Assembly (NCBI GenBank): GCA_001899805.1
Contig: MKWP01000014.1
Span: 186,001 to 250,000 of the forward strand
Direction: 5' to 3'
Source of the DNA: Lysobacterales bacterium 66-474
GTDB lineage: Bacteria; Pseudomonadota; Gammaproteobacteria; Xanthomonadales; Rhodanobacteraceae
Length of the DNA: 64,000 bases
Position 1 is the first letter of the stretch; every line of letters starts with the position of its first letter. Made by a program: the position numbers and the translations under genes. Below are positions 14,944 to 25,078 of this stretch, piece after piece. A model generated the notes under the pieces. The model did not search any database, had not been told where the DNA came from, and saw nothing but the letters and a program-made list of their open reading frames with translations.

Positions 14944-16188
14944 TCAGCCCCGGATGTGCAGCAGTTCGCCCGGGTGCACCACGCTGCCGTGCAAGTCGTT
15001 CCAGCGTTTCAGGTCGTCCACGCTCACGTGGTAGCGTTGCGCGATCGACCACAGGGTTTCGCCCTTGCGCACGCGATGGCGCTTCGCGTGCGCCGTTGTC
15101 GCCGGAGCCAGGCTGTCGGGGCTGGCCTGCGGCGGCGCGGGTTCGGCCGGCAACGGGAGGTTGCCGCCGGGGCCCGCGTTGCGTTCCCGCGTGCTGACTT
15201 GTGCGATCGCCTCCGACGCGTTCACCGTCAATGCCGCCGCCAGCGATTGCGCCGCACCCGCCGGGAGCAGCAGGGTGCGGGGGCTGCTGGCGGGAATGCT
15301 CGCGCCGAGGTAACCCGGGTTCAGCGCGCGCAACGCGGACTCCGTGGTTTCCGCCATGTTGGCCGCGGCGGCCAGGCGGGTGCCGGCGGGGACCAGCACG
15401 GTCGCCAGTTCATCGTTCGCGGAGGGCTTGGGCAGCTCGACGCGGAAGCGTTCCGGTTCGCGCAGGATGCAGGCGAGCGCCATCAGCTTGGCGAGGTGGT
15501 TGCGGGTGGTGTTGTTGATCGGGATGTCGGGAATCCCGGAGTCGCCCAGGTCCGGGTCCCCGCGCAGTGCACCGAGCACCGCGTAAGGCCCCGCGTTGTA
15601 GGCCATGTCGGCCAGTCGCCAGTCGCCGAAGCGTTCGCCGAAGGCGGCCAGCATCTTGACTGCGACGCGGGTCGAGGCGACGGGATCGAGGCGACCGTCA
15701 TAGTGGCGGTCGACCACGATGCCATGCATGTGAGCGGTGCGCGGCATCAATTGCCACATGCCGGCAGGGTCGCCGCGACGGCTGGGCTCGTGCGGGTTGT
15801 ACGAGCTTTCCAGCATCGGCAACATTGCAAATTCGCCAGGAATTCCGGCAGCCTGCAATTCCTTGTGCACGTACATCATCAACGGCAGCGATTGCTGCAA
15901 CAACTGCTCGAACCGGGCTGGCGAACGGGTGAACATCGCTTCGCGCGCGCGGATCAGCGGCGAGTCGGAACAATCGTCCATCGCGAAGCTGGCGACGAGG
16001 CTGGCCCAGGGTTCGTTCTCGGCGATGACCGGCGCAAGCGGTGTCAGGGTCGGCGGTGGTGGCGCAGGGCGCGCGATCACCGTCGCGGGTTTCGGCGTCG
16101 GTTTGGTGGGCGGCGTGGCGCAGGCGGCGAGCAATGCACACGCGGCGAGCGTCAGGATGAAGCGGCTCCCGGCGCGTTGCGCACTCAT
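14944..16188 (-). CDS. mltD: Membrane-bound lytic murein transglycosylase with LysM domain
   Basis: A 414-residue lipoprotein. The N-terminal signal ends in a lipobox with Cys23. The SLT (family 1) domain has the catalytic Glu127 in ESSYNP, followed by [11 protein letters not shown] and the AYNAGP motif near residue 200. A single LysM peptidoglycan-binding domain closes the protein (about 368-414). E. coli MltD has two LysM copies. It cuts peptidoglycan glycan strands from the outer-membrane side. The start ATG at 16188 overlaps the gloB stop by four bases, so the two are translationally coupled. Confidence 0.88.
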   Translation of the reverse strand: MSAQRAGSRFILTLAACALLAACATPPTKPTPKPATVIARPAPPPPTLTPLAPVIAENEPWASLVASFAMDDCSDSPLIRAREAMFTRSPARFEQLLQQSLPLMMYVHKELQAAGIPGEFAMLPMLESSYNPHEPSRRGDPAGMWQLMPRTAHMHGIVVDRHYDGRLDPVASTRVAVKMLAAFGERFGDWRLADMAYNAGPYAVLGALRGDPDLGDSGIPDIPINNTTRNHLAKLMALACILREPERFRVELPKPSANDELATVLVPAGTRLAAAANMAETTESALRALNPGYLGASIPASSPRTLLLPAGAAQSLAAALTVNASEAIAQVSTRERNAGPGGNLPLPAEPAPPQASPDSLAPATTAHAKRHRVRKGETLWSIAQRYHVSVDDLKRWNDLHGSVVHPGELLHIRG

Positions 16189-16964
16189 GCCCGGAAATGA
16201 TCCTTGGCCAGCCTGAGCGCGGCGAAGCGGTCCACCCGTCGGCGTGTCGGCACGCTGTCTCCGGGCCACGGCATGCGTTCGTCGGCGATGGCTTCCACCC
16301 GCAGGAACGGGTTGGCGGCGCGTTCTTCGGCCAGGCGTGCAGGCAGGGTGGGTTCGCCGCGCGCGCGCTGCGCGCGCGCGGCGTCGGTACGCGATTTGAG
16401 GGCGCCGTTGTCGGGCTCGACCGTCAACGCGAAGGCCGCGTTGGCGAGGGTGTATTCGTGCCCGCAGCAAACCCGTGTATCGCCCGGCAACGCGGCCAGC
16501 CGATCCAGCGAGGCCAGCATCTCTTCGGCCGTGCCTTCGAACATCCGGCCGCAGCCGAGGCTGAACAGGGTGTCGCCGCAGAACAGCAGTCCCTCGCCGT
16601 GGTAGGCGATGTGGCTGCGGGTGTGGCCGTGTACTTCCAGTACCTCGAAGCGCGCGGCAGGCGCGACGATTTCGATGGCGTCCCCGTCGCCGACACGCGT
16701 GGCCTGCAAGGCGATGCGTTCGTCGCGCGGGGCATGGATCGTCGCGCCGGGGTAATGCGTCACCAGTTCGACAGCGCCGCCGATGTGGTCGGCGTGGTGG
16801 TGGGTCAGCAGGATCGCGGTCAATTCGAGGCCGTCCCGGTCCAGTTCGCGCAACACCGGCTGCGACTCTCCGGGATCGACCACCAGCGCGCTGCCGGACG
16901 CGGCGTCGGCCAGCATCCAGATGTAGTTGTCGCGCAGGGCGGGCAGTGCACGCAGGGAGTGCAT
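16185..16964 (-). CDS. gloB: Hydroxyacylglutathione hydrolase (glyoxalase II)
   Basis: A 259-residue metallo-beta-lactamase-fold enzyme that releases lactate and glutathione from S-lactoylglutathione, the second step of methylglyoxal detoxification. The metal motif THHHADHIGG lies near residue 54, with further ligands in HGHTRSH and CGHEYT. The C-terminal part holds the glutathione-binding arginines (RVEAIADER region). It is followed by mltD with a 4-base overlap. The start lies 162 bases from a divergent methyltransferase gene. Confidence 0.92.
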   Translation of the reverse strand: MHSLRALPALRDNYIWMLADAASGSALVVDPGESQPVLRELDRDGLELTAILLTHHHADHIGGAVELVTHYPGATIHAPRDERIALQATRVGDGDAIEIVAPAARFEVLEVHGHTRSHIAYHGEGLLFCGDTLFSLGCGRMFEGTAEEMLASLDRLAALPGDTRVCCGHEYTLANAAFALTVEPDNGALKSRTDAARAQRARGEPTLPARLAEERAANPFLRVEAIADERMPWPGDSVPTRRRVDRFAALRLAKDHFRA

Positions 16965-17126
16965 GACGCAAATGTGGCCAAAAGATGGCGACCTTATCAG
17001 TCGCCTCCCCGGCGTTCGTTAGCATGAGGTTAAGCAGCAGCGGCCGCTTATCGTCCACTCATGAAATCCGTCACAATGTCGGATATCCACGTGTTTTAAC
17101 GTCACGGATTCCGCTTGCAAGCCACG

Positions 17127-17777
17127 ATGCCGACTCGCAAATTCGAATTGCACGAAGCCGCGCTGGCAGCGATCGGCGCGGATGCCTCGACGGCCTGCAC
17201 GGGCCGGCTGGCGCGGATGGCGGGCACGCACGCGTTGGTGCTGGATGGCATGAACCTGCCGTTGCCGGTGGCGGCGGGCGTGGCGCGCTGGACCCGCCTG
17301 TTGCCCCACGTCGGCGGGTCGGGCTGGGAGGGCCCGCTGCGGGCGGACGAGGATGTGCTGCCGTTCGGGGACGAATCGTTCTGCGCCGTGCTGGCCCGAT
17401 TCGTCGCCGTGGCCGATCCGGAAACCCTCGCGATGGAACTCGCGCGCGTGCTGGCTCCGCACGGCATCCTGCTGGTGGCGGACCTGCACCCGCATTCGTT
17501 GTGGCATGCGGGCGAAGCGCCCGGGCGATGGGAGCGCGCGCTGCGCCGCGCCGGCCTCGATGTCGTGCCGGCGGTGCGTTGCGGAGCGCCATGGCCACGT
17601 GCGCATGGCGCCGCCGGCATGCCACGCTGGCTGATGCGCGGCATGGGCGGCGCGTGGGTGGTCGAGGCGCGCCGGCGCACGTTGGCCGCGATTCCGTTGC
17701 GCAAGCCGGCAACGGGCCGGCGTGCGGTCGAGCAAGCCGGCACGCTGGTCCCCGGCGCGCGCCGGCAGTGCGCATGA
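17127..17777 (+). CDS. SAM-dependent methyltransferase-like protein, nucleotide motif degenerate
   Basis: About 216 residues with the outline of a class I methyltransferase: [16 protein letters not shown] and [18 protein letters not shown] correspond to motifs seen in the UbiE/BioC-like group. The glycine-rich SAM loop is poorly preserved (VLDGMNLPL). It is joined to rnhA by a 4-base ATGA overlap and so forms an operon with rnhA and dnaQ, an arrangement found in other members of the order. The substrate is unknown. The start at 17127 (MPTRK) was preferred over 17115 because it lies closer to conserved sequence; both are possible. Confidence 0.7.
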   Translation: MPTRKFELHEAALAAIGADASTACTGRLARMAGTHALVLDGMNLPLPVAAGVARWTRLLPHVGGSGWEGPLRADEDVLPFGDESFCAVLARFVAVADPETLAMELARVLAPHGILLVADLHPHSLWHAGEAPGRWERALRRAGLDVVPAVRCGAPWPRAHGAAGMPRWLMRGMGGAWVVEARRRTLAAIPLRKPATGRRAVEQAGTLVPGARRQCA

Positions 17778-18226
17778 GCGGGAGCGACGCGGTCGAAATC
17801 TTCACCGATGGCGCCTGTCTCGGCAATCCGGGACCGGGCGGCTGGGCCGCCTTGCTGCGCTGGCGCGGCACCGAAAAATTGCTCGCAGACGGCGAGCCGG
17901 CCACCACCAACAATCGCATGGAACTGATGGCGGCGATCGCGGCGCTGGAATCGCTGAAGCGTGCTTGCGATGTCGTGCTGACGACCGATTCCCAGTATGT
18001 GCGGCAGGGCATCGAGCAGTGGCTCGCGAAGTGGCGCGCCAACGGCTGGCGCACCGCCGCGAAGGAGCCGGTCAAGAACCAGGACCTCTGGCAGCGGCTG
18101 GCGGCGGCGGCCGAACCCCATCGGGTACGCTGGGCGTGGGTGCGCGGGCACGCCGGACACCCCGAAAACGAGCGCGTGGACCAGGCTGCGCGTGCCGAAG
18201 CCGAACGGTTCAAGGAGTCGCCATGA
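17774..18226 (+). CDS. rnhA: Ribonuclease HI
   Basis: A 150-residue enzyme that degrades RNA in RNA-DNA hybrids. The catalytic acids sit in [27 protein letters not shown] and in the late ENERVDQAA segment, and the basic handle region ([16 protein letters not shown]) is present. Start and stop overlap the upstream methyltransferase and the downstream dnaQ by four bases each, so the three are co-translated. Confidence 0.94.
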   Translation: MSGSDAVEIFTDGACLGNPGPGGWAALLRWRGTEKLLADGEPATTNNRMELMAAIAALESLKRACDVVLTTDSQYVRQGIEQWLAKWRANGWRTAAKEPVKNQDLWQRLAAAAEPHRVRWAWVRGHAGHPENERVDQAARAEAERFKESP

Positions 18227-18948
18227 CCCGCCACATCGTCCTGGATACCGAAACCACCGGACTGGAAGTCGCGAGCGGGCATCGCGTGATCGAGATCGGT
18301 TGCGTCGAACTGGTCGACCGCCGCCCGAGCGGACGCAGCTTCCAGCGATACCTCAACCCCGAACGCGCGATCGACGCCGGCGCGGTCGCGGTACACGGCA
18401 TCACCGACGCCTTCCTGCGCGACAAGCCGAAGTTTCCGGACGTCGTCGATGACTTCCTCGCCTTCATCGAGGGCGCCGAATTGCTGATCCACAACGCCGC
18501 GTTCGACACGGCGTTCCTGGACGAGGAGTTGAAGCGCGCCGGGGCAACCCATGGCAGCGTGGCCGACCACGCCGTGGTGGTGGACACGCTGGCGCTGGCG
18601 CGCCGGAAATATCCCGGCCAGAAGAACACGCTGGACGCGCTGTGCAGGCGTCTCGGCATCGACAACAGCCATCGCGAGGTGCACGGCGCCCTGCTGGACG
18701 CCCACCTTCTGGCCGACGTATGGGTGGCGATGACGGCCGGGCAGGGCGCGCTGGCGCTGGGCGGCAACGAGCCGTCCGGCGCGGCATCGAGCGCGCGTTC
18801 GACGGACCTCGAGGTCACGGCACGTCCGCGCGTGCAACGTGCGGACGCGGCGGAAAGCGCCGCGCACGCAGCGCGGCTCGCTCGCCTGGACCAGGCCTGC
18901 GGTGGCGAAAGCCTGTGGCGACGGGCCGCCGACGGATCGACGCGTTAG
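18223..18948 (+). CDS. dnaQ: DNA polymerase III epsilon subunit (proofreading exonuclease)
   Basis: A 241-residue DEDDh 3'-5' exonuclease. Motifs are VLDTETTGL near the N-terminus (Exo I), [14 protein letters not shown] (Exo II) and [13 protein letters not shown] (Exo III, with the catalytic His). The C-terminal tail of about 65 residues would contact the alpha subunit. rnhA and dnaQ are neighbours in many proteobacteria, usually divergent; here they run in the same direction with a 4-base overlap. Confidence 0.92.
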   Translation: MTRHIVLDTETTGLEVASGHRVIEIGCVELVDRRPSGRSFQRYLNPERAIDAGAVAVHGITDAFLRDKPKFPDVVDDFLAFIEGAELLIHNAAFDTAFLDEELKRAGATHGSVADHAVVVDTLALARRKYPGQKNTLDALCRRLGIDNSHREVHGALLDAHLLADVWVAMTAGQGALALGGNEPSGAASSARSTDLEVTARPRVQRADAAESAAHAARLARLDQACGGESLWRRAADGSTR

Positions 18949-18982
18949 CAGGCCCTGGCTGGATGCGCGGTTGCGACTGCGG

Positions 18983-19675
18983 CTACGAAACCCGCACCAG
19001 CACGATGCTGACGTTGTCGCGCCCGCCCGCGTCCAGCGCGGCCAGCAGCAGTTGATCGACGCATTCCTGCGCGGCAAGGTCGCCGCGCGCCAGCATCGCG
19101 GCGAGTTCGCGTTCATCCAGCTCTTCGGTCAGGCCGTCGCTGCACAACAGGAATTGCATGCCGCGTTCGAACGCCGCCTGGACGGGCGCGGCATCGAGTT
19201 CGGCGGCGGGTGTGATGCCGAGCGCCTGGGTAATCCGGTTGCGCTTCGGGATTGCGCCGGCGGGATCCGCCGCCCCGCGGTCGGACGACGGCGCCGGATC
19301 GGTTACGCACAGCGGCGTCAGGTCGCCGTGTTGCCAAAGGTAGATGCGCGCGTCGCCTATCCGCGCCGCCTCGAACCGCCCGCCGTCGATGCGCAGCGAT
19401 GCCAGCGTCGCGCCGGTCGGCGAATGTTCGGCGGTCCTGGACGCGAACGCCGCGATGGCCGCGCCGGCATCGCGGACAGCCGGTTCAAGGCTGCCGCCGC
19501 GGCGTGCGGCACCGACCAGGGCGTCGCGTGCGATGGCCGCCGCCGCTTCGCCGCGTCCGGGTCCGCCGATGCCGTCCACGACCAGGAACAGGCCGAGTTC
19601 GGCATCCGCCCAATAGGTGTCCTCGTTGCATTCGCGGCGCAGCCCGGTATGGCTGGCGTGCCCGATTTCGATCAT
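18983..19675 (-). CDS. PP2C-type serine/threonine protein phosphatase
   Basis: About 230 residues with the PP2C metal-binding motifs in order: NEDTYW, VVDGIGG, SPTGATLASL, GDARIYLW, CSDGLTEEL and GGRDNVSIVLV. Such soluble phosphatases (Stp/PrpC type) reverse Ser/Thr kinase phosphorylation. No matching kinase gene lies in this window. The start at 19675 (MIEIGHASHTG) gives the typical N-terminus; the frame is open up to 19762 and a longer form overlapping the next gene cannot be excluded. Confidence 0.85.
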   Translation of the reverse strand: MIEIGHASHTGLRRECNEDTYWADAELGLFLVVDGIGGPGRGEAAAAIARDALVGAARRGGSLEPAVRDAGAAIAAFASRTAEHSPTGATLASLRIDGGRFEAARIGDARIYLWQHGDLTPLCVTDPAPSSDRGAADPAGAIPKRNRITQALGITPAAELDAAPVQAAFERGMQFLLCSDGLTEELDERELAAMLARGDLAAQECVDQLLLAALDAGGRDNVSIVLVRVS

Positions 19676-19736
19676 CTGCTGCGCACGTCCATGGGTGGTG
19701 CGGGGGCGCTGCGGGCGCCGCGCGCGGGTCGTTCCG

Positions 19737-20204
19737 TCAAGCCTCGTTTCCGCCGGTTTCAAGCCGCGACGAGAACACCTTCAGCTCGCGCATGATGCGC
19801 AGCACCTGGCGATGCAGCTCCTCGCTTTCGGTCGAATGCGCGCCGTGGGTTTCGTGGTACACCAGCGCGATCCACAACGCCAATCCGCGCATGCGCACCT
19901 GCACGTTGTCGGAACGGGCGCGGTCGAAGCCCACGTCGAGCCCGCTGGTGGTGACGCCGTCCTCGGTCTGCATGCCGTACTGCGAAGGGTCTGGGCTCTG
20001 CGCGACGTTGTCGCATTCGCGCCCGATCAGTTCGGCCAACTGCTCGCGATAGGAGCGCGGCAATTCCAGGCTGCGGTGCTCGACGTCGGTGAGCTGGCGG
20101 CGCAGGCGCGCACTGCGGCTCATCGCGGTGACGCGCGTGACGAGGCGCCGGAGGTAATTGTCCCCGGTTTTCTGGTGTTGCGAGATCAACGTCAAGTTCC
20201 TCAC
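19737..20204 (-). CDS. Conserved-looking protein of unknown function
   Basis: About 155 residues, mostly charged helices without signal peptide or membrane segments. The part from NYLRRLVTRVTAMSRSARLRRQL onward has good protein character and coding bias. The start is uncertain: GTG at 20204 is given, while TTG at 20195 or ATG at 20129 would also be in frame. It is on the same strand as the PP2C phosphatase just downstream (62-base gap), suggesting an operon. No family was recognised. Confidence 0.6.
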   Translation of the reverse strand: MRNLTLISQHQKTGDNYLRRLVTRVTAMSRSARLRRQLTDVEHRSLELPRSYREQLAELIGRECDNVAQSPDPSQYGMQTEDGVTTSGLDVGFDRARSDNVQVRMRGLALWIALVYHETHGAHSTESEELHRQVLRIMRELKVFSSRLETGGNEA

Positions 20205-20325
20205 GCGTCCACGCCGTCCCCCGTGTCGGGTGATTGTGCCTTGATCGCGGGCTGGCGACAAATGCGGGGTAGCCGGTCCATGGGCGGTCCGACGCGGACC
20301 GGCATGCCGCAGGCAGTCCCGGGGG

Positions 20326-21159
20326 TCACCAATCCGCCAACCGCTGGCCCAGCCGGATGGGGGTTTCGGCGCCAAGTCCGGGGTCGAACTGCCCGCCCGG
20401 CAGCAGCACGATCACGGTGGAACCCATTTCAAAGCGCGCCATTTCGGCCAACCGCGCGAGCCGGACGCCGCGGCCGCGCCAGTCGCGTCGCTCGATGTCC
20501 CGCGCATAGGGTGGCACTTCCGCGCCGCTCCAGACGGTGGTGATGCCGGACACCAGCATCGCGCCCACCATCGCCACCACGAACGGACCGCGTCCGCCTT
20601 CGAAATGGCAGACCAGCCGTTCGTTGCGCGCGAACAGGTTCGGGATTTCGGCGACCGGCTTCGGCGCGACGCTGAACAGGCGTCCGGGCACGTGCACGGT
20701 TTCCACGAGTTCGCCGTCCAGTGGCATGTGCACGCGGTGGTAATCGCTGGGCGAAAGGTAGAGCGTCGCGAAAATGCCGCTGCGGTATGTGCCTGCGGTA
20801 TCCGCGTCGGCCAGCAGTTCGGCGACCGAATAGGCGCGGCCCTTGGCCTGCAGGATGCGGCCGTCCTCGATGCGTCCGACCTGGCTGACGCGGCCGTCCA
20901 CCGGGCTGACGATGGTCGCGGCGTCACCGGCCGCGCTGCGTGCGCCGTCGCGCAGCGCGCGGGTGAAAAACGCGTTGAAGGACGGATACGCGTGCGGATC
21001 CGGTTGCACGGCGTCGGCCATGTCCACGTCATAGGCGCGTACCACGTGGCCGATCAGGAAATCCTTCCACGGGCGCCAGGTCCAGCGCGTGGCTGCCCGC
21101 ACGATGCGGCTCAGGGTTTTCTGGGGGAGCAGATATTGGAGCAGGACGGAGAAGGTCAT
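20326..21159 (-). CDS. psd: Phosphatidylserine decarboxylase proenzyme
   Basis: A 277-residue proenzyme that makes phosphatidylethanolamine at the inner membrane. Self-cleavage at the Gly-Ser bond of the GST motif, here FEMGSTVIVLL near the C-terminus, creates the pyruvoyl cofactor. Other hallmarks are the SPVDGRV segment, the DYHRVHMP motif with catalytic His, and FARNERL. The residue before GST is Met instead of the more common Leu. The start is the ATG at 21159. Confidence 0.94.
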   Translation of the reverse strand: MTFSVLLQYLLPQKTLSRIVRAATRWTWRPWKDFLIGHVVRAYDVDMADAVQPDPHAYPSFNAFFTRALRDGARSAAGDAATIVSPVDGRVSQVGRIEDGRILQAKGRAYSVAELLADADTAGTYRSGIFATLYLSPSDYHRVHMPLDGELVETVHVPGRLFSVAPKPVAEIPNLFARNERLVCHFEGGRGPFVVAMVGAMLVSGITTVWSGAEVPPYARDIERRDWRGRGVRLARLAEMARFEMGSTVIVLLPGGQFDPGLGAETPIRLGQRLADW

Positions 21160-21213
21160 GGCGGCAGTGTAGCCGCAGCCCGCCCTTATACTGCGGGCTT
21201 TCGGATGCGCCTC

Positions 21214-22281
21214 ATGACTGCAGAGCTGAGCACGCTCGTCGACCTGATCCGCTATGCGGCAAGCCGCTTCAACGCGGCCGGCCTGACCTTCGGCCACAGC
21301 CACGACAACGCGATCGACGAGGCCACCCACCTGGTCTTGTCGAGCCTGCATTTGCCCCCGGATTTGCCCCCGGCCTACGGTAGCGCCCGTGTCATCGCCG
21401 ATGAAAAGGACAGGGTTCTGGCGTTGATCGAACGCCGCATCGAAACCCGCGAGCCGGTCGCGTACCTGGTCGGCGAGGCGTGGTTCGCGGGCATGCCTTT
21501 CAAGTCCGACCGGCGCGCGCTGGTGCCGCGTTCGCCCATCGCCGAATTGATCGAGGATGGTTTTTCGCCGTGGCTGGATGGGCGCGACGTCGAACGTGCG
21601 CTCGACCTGTGTACCGGTTCCGGCTGCATCGGCATCGCGATGGCCGCGCACAACCCGGGTTGGCGGGTGGACATCGCCGACCTCAGCGACGATGCCCTGG
21701 CGCTGGCGCGCGAGAACATCGCCTTGCACCAGCTTGGCGATCGCGTACGGGCGATCCATTCCGATTTGTTCGCCGGGCTGAATGGCGAACGCGAAGAAGC
21801 CTTTGAAAAGCGTAGCGAGCGAGGGCAGATTGGCCGTCGCGGAGCGCAGGAAGCGGAGTGTACACGTCAGTACATGAGCATTCCGAGCACCGCCGGCGGT
21901 CGATCTGTCGAGCGCAGCAGCTTTGCGAAGGCTTCGTACGACCTGATCGTTTCCAATCCGCCCTACGTCACCGATGCCGAATATGCGGCGTTGCCCGGCG
22001 AATATGCGCACGAGCCGAAGTTGGGGCTGACTGCCGGCGCGGATGGCCTCGACATCGCCTTGCGCATCCTGCGCGATGCGCCGGATCACCTTTCCGATGA
22101 CGGGCTGCTGATCGTCGAAGTCGGGATGAGCGAGCGTGCCCTGAACGCGTTGTTGCCCGAAGTGCCGTTCACGTGGATCGAGTTCAAGGTCGGGACCATG
22201 GGCGTGTTCGCGCTGGAACGCCACGAGCTCGTGGAGCACGCTGCGGCGATTCGCGTCGCGGCCGACCGGCGGCCGGGTTGA
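21214..22281 (+). CDS. prmB: Ribosomal protein L3 glutamine methyltransferase PrmB, with in-frame insertion
   Basis: A HemK/PrmB-type methyltransferase of about 355 residues that methylates a glutamine of ribosomal protein L3. The SAM motif is LDLCTGSGCIGIA and the catalytic motif SNPPYVTD. Family members are usually near 300 residues; the surplus is a 48-codon segment (21793-21936) between the SAM fold (SDLFAGLNGER) and YDLIVSNPPY, a place where the chain normally passes directly. The insertion has a palindromic, repeat-like nucleotide sequence. The start could be ATG 21205 or 21214. Whether the enlarged enzyme is active is unknown. Confidence 0.9.
   Translation: MTAELSTLVDLIRYAASRFNAAGLTFGHSHDNAIDEATHLVLSSLHLPPDLPPAYGSARVIADEKDRVLALIERRIETREPVAYLVGEAWFAGMPFKSDRRALVPRSPIAELIEDGFSPWLDGRDVERALDLCTGSGCIGIAMAAHNPGWRVDIADLSDDALALARENIALHQLGDRVRAIHSDLFAGLNGEREEAFEKRSERGQIGRRGAQEAECTRQYMSIPSTAGGRSVERSSFAKASYDLIVSNPPYVTDAEYAALPGEYAHEPKLGLTAGADGLDIALRILRDAPDHLSDDGLLIVEVGMSERALNALLPEVPFTWIEFKVGTMGVFALERHELVEHAAAIRVAADRRPG
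21793..21936. repeat. Palindromic repeat-like insertion inside prmB
   Basis: A 144-base segment interrupts the conserved prmB core without breaking the frame. At its centre CGGAGTG (21854-21860) and CATTCCG (21879-21885) frame TGTAC (21859-21863) and GTACA (21870-21874), giving a hairpin. Its translation is of low complexity and charged, unlike the flanking enzyme. I recognise the hairpin sequence as resembling dispersed repeats of xanthomonad genomes, but cannot confirm this here. Confidence 0.65.
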
Positions 22282-22282
22282 A

Positions 22283-22807
22283 ATGGAAATCGTGACCGCG
22301 CGCCTGCGCCTCGACGCCTTGTGCCGCGAGGACGCGGAGGCATTGTTCCGGTATCGCGGCGACCCCGCGGTGAGCCGCTACCAGGGCTGGAAACCCGCTT
22401 CCGTCACCGATGCCGAGCATTTCATCGAAGCGCAGGATGGCGTCGCACCGGACACCCTCGGCGCCTGGTGGCAGCGCGCGATCCGGCTGCGCGATACGGA
22501 CGCGTTGATCGGCGACCTCGGGTTGCATTTCCTGGATGACGCAACGGTCGAACTGGGCATCAGCCTCGCGCCCGCGTACCAGGGACAAGGCCTTGCACGT
22601 GAAGCCGTGGAAGTGATGCTTGATTTCGTGCTCGGCGGGCTGCGCAAGCAGCGCGTGATCGCCTTGGTCGATCCGCGCAACACCCCATGCATCCGGTTGC
22701 TTGAAGGGCTTGGCATGCGTCGCGCCGGCGGACAGGCGGACCCGGTGATGTTCGTGCTGCGGGCTGGCGAATGGCTGGCCGCACCGGACGATGCCAGCGA
22801 CCGCTAA
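22283..22807 (+). CDS. GNAT-family acetyltransferase (RimJ/RimL-like)
   Basis: A 174-residue protein with the pattern of ribosomal-protein-alanine-type GNAT enzymes: an N-terminal TARLRLDAL strand, the acetyl-CoA loop region AYQGQGLAREAVEVML, and NTPCIRLLEGLGMRR near the C-terminus. It starts two bases after the prmB stop and is probably cotranscribed. The natural substrate is unknown. Confidence 0.85.
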   Translation: MEIVTARLRLDALCREDAEALFRYRGDPAVSRYQGWKPASVTDAEHFIEAQDGVAPDTLGAWWQRAIRLRDTDALIGDLGLHFLDDATVELGISLAPAYQGQGLAREAVEVMLDFVLGGLRKQRVIALVDPRNTPCIRLLEGLGMRRAGGQADPVMFVLRAGEWLAAPDDASDR

Positions 22808-22840
22808 GCTTGCCTGGCTCGTTGCCGGGAATTGAACGCC

Positions 22841-23944
22841 GTGTCCTCGAATACCTTCGGAAAACTTTTCGCGGTCACCACCTTCGGTGAATCGCATGGA
22901 CCGGCCATCGGTTGCGTGGTCGACGGATGCCCGCCGGGCATCGCGATCGCGCCCGGGGATTTCGTGCACGACCTGGCGCGCCGCGCCACCGGCAAGTCGC
23001 GCTACACCTCGCAACGGCACGAGGCCGACGAGGTGGAAATCCTGTCGGGCGTGTACGAGGGGAAAACCACCGGCACGCCGATCGCGCTGCTGATCCGCAA
23101 TGTCGACGCGCGCTCGAAGGATTACGCCGGAATCACGCGCAGTTTCCGCCCAGGCCACGCGGATTACACCTACTGGCACAAGTACGGGATCCGCGACCCG
23201 CGCGGCGGCGGGCGTTCGTCCGCGCGCGAAACCACGATGCGCGTCGCCGCGGCGGTGATCGCGAAGAAGTGGCTGAAGGGAAGACATGGCGTCGAGGTGC
23301 ACGGCTGGATGGCGCAGATGGACGACATCGTGCCCGCGTTTCCGGCGGGCACGGCCATCGATTTCGGCGTGGTCGAATCCAACCCGTTCTTCTGGCCGGT
23401 CGCGGCGCAGGTGCCGGAGCTGGAAGCACGCATCAATGCCTTGCGCAAGGCCGGCGATTCCTGCGGCGCGCGCGTCAACGTGGTGGCGACCGCCGTGCCG
23501 CCCGGCTGGGGCGAGCCGGTCTACGGGAAACTGGACGGAGAGCTGGCGGCGGCGCTGATGTCGATCAACGCGGTCAAGGGCGTCGAGATCGGCGCCGGGT
23601 TCGCCAGTGTCGCGCAGAAGGGGACCGGGCACCGCGACGAGATGCGTTTGGACGGCTTTACGTCCAACCATGCGGGCGGTATCCTCGGCGGCATTTCCAG
23701 CGGACAGGATGTCCTCGCCTCGATCGCGCTGAAGCCGACGTCCAGCCTGCCGACGCCGGGGCGCAGCGTGAACCTCGACGGCGAGGAAGTGGAGGTGCGC
23801 ACCACCGGCCGCCACGACCCCTGCGTCGGCGTCAGGGCGACGCCCATCGCCGAGGCGATGGTGGCGCTGGTGTTGATGGACCAGGCGCTGCGGCACCGCG
23901 CGCAATGCGGCGACGTGGGCGAGATCAAGCCCAGGATCGCCTGA
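22841..23944 (+). CDS. aroC: Chorismate synthase
   Basis: A 367-residue enzyme that converts EPSP to chorismate using reduced FMN, the last step of the shikimate pathway. Signatures include [18 protein letters not shown], the [10 protein letters not shown] arginine cluster, and the C-terminal [10 protein letters not shown] segment. The GTG at 22841 gives the typical [10 protein letters not shown]-terminus; the frame continues upstream to a TTG at 22832. Confidence 0.95.
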   Translation: MSSNTFGKLFAVTTFGESHGPAIGCVVDGCPPGIAIAPGDFVHDLARRATGKSRYTSQRHEADEVEILSGVYEGKTTGTPIALLIRNVDARSKDYAGITRSFRPGHADYTYWHKYGIRDPRGGGRSSARETTMRVAAAVIAKKWLKGRHGVEVHGWMAQMDDIVPAFPAGTAIDFGVVESNPFFWPVAAQVPELEARINALRKAGDSCGARVNVVATAVPPGWGEPVYGKLDGELAAALMSINAVKGVEIGAGFASVAQKGTGHRDEMRLDGFTSNHAGGILGGISSGQDVLASIALKPTSSLPTPGRSVNLDGEEVEVRTTGRHDPCVGVRATPIAEAMVALVLMDQALRHRAQCGDVGEIKPRIA

Positions 23945-24024
23945 AAACCCGGCGTCATTGCCGCGCCCGCGTGGCGGTGGCGCCGCCGATCCGTGATGAC
24001 GAATCTTTCCGGAAGCAACGATCG

Positions 24025-25053
24025 ATGAGCAACAAGCAGCAGTACAACGTCGCGATGGTCGGCGCCACCGGTGCGGTCGGCGAAGCCCTGCTGGCTATCC
24101 TCGACGAACGCGACTTTCCGGTCGCCGAACTGGTGCCGCTGGCCAGCGAGCGCTCGGCCGGCAGCACGGTGAGGTTCCGCGGCAAGGAAATCCGCGTGCG
24201 CGAACTTGCGAAGCACGACTTCGCCGGCATCCACATCGCGTTCTTCTCGGCGGGCGGATCCGTGAGCCGCGAACACGCGCCGCGCGCGGCGGCAGCCGGC
24301 GCGGTGGTGATCGACAACACCTCGGAATTCCGCTATGTCGATGACGTGCCGCTGGTGGTCAGCGAGGTCAATCCGCACGCGATCGCCGAATACACCCACC
24401 GCAACATCATCGCCAACCCGAACTGCTCGACCATGCAAATGCTGGTCGCGCTGGCGCCGATCCACCGCGCCGCCGGCATTGAACGCATCAACGTGGCAAC
24501 GTATCAATCCGTGTCGGGGGCCGGGCGATCGGGCATGGAAGAACTCGGCCGCCAGACCGCCGAGTTGCTCAACTTCCACGAGATCGCACCCGAGAAGTTC
24601 CCGGCGCAGATCGCCTTCAACGTGATCCCGCACATCGACGTGTTCCTGGACAACGGCTACACCAAGGAAGAAATGAAGATGGTGTGGGAGACCCGCAAGA
24701 TCCTCGAGGACGATTCCATCCAGGTAAACCCGACCTGCGTGCGGGTGCCGGTGTTCTACGGCCACTCCGAGGCGGTGCACATCGAGACGCGCGAGGAGAT
24801 CGACGCGGCCACCGCGCGGGGATTGCTCGAACAGGCCGAAGGCGTGGTGGTGGTCGACGAGCGCAAGCCGGGCGGTTATCCGACGCCGGTGGGCAATGCC
24901 GCCGGGAAGGATCCCGTGTTCGTGGGACGCATCCGCGATGACATCTCGCACCCGAACGGACTGGACCTGTGGATCGTGTCGGACAACATCCGCAAGGGTG
25001 CGGCATTGAACGCGGTGCAGGTGGCGGAGATACTTGTCCGAGACTATCTTTGA
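24025..25053 (+). CDS. asd: Aspartate-semialdehyde dehydrogenase
   Basis: A 342-residue NADP-dependent enzyme of the aspartate pathway feeding lysine/diaminopimelate, threonine and methionine. The N-terminal GATGAVGE nucleotide loop lies at residues 13-20; the catalytic Cys134 lies in NPNCSTMQM; substrate residues are in the [13 protein letters not shown] region. Length is standard. The ATG at 24025 starts the frame. Confidence 0.95.
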   Translation: MSNKQQYNVAMVGATGAVGEALLAILDERDFPVAELVPLASERSAGSTVRFRGKEIRVRELAKHDFAGIHIAFFSAGGSVSREHAPRAAAAGAVVIDNTSEFRYVDDVPLVVSEVNPHAIAEYTHRNIIANPNCSTMQMLVALAPIHRAAGIERINVATYQSVSGAGRSGMEELGRQTAELLNFHEIAPEKFPAQIAFNVIPHIDVFLDNGYTKEEMKMVWETRKILEDDSIQVNPTCVRVPVFYGHSEAVHIETREEIDAATARGLLEQAEGVVVVDERKPGGYPTPVGNAAGKDPVFVGRIRDDISHPNGLDLWIVSDNIRKGAALNAVQVAEILVRDYL

Positions 25054-25078
25054 TCGCGCGAACGCAGGAGTCCGCCGC

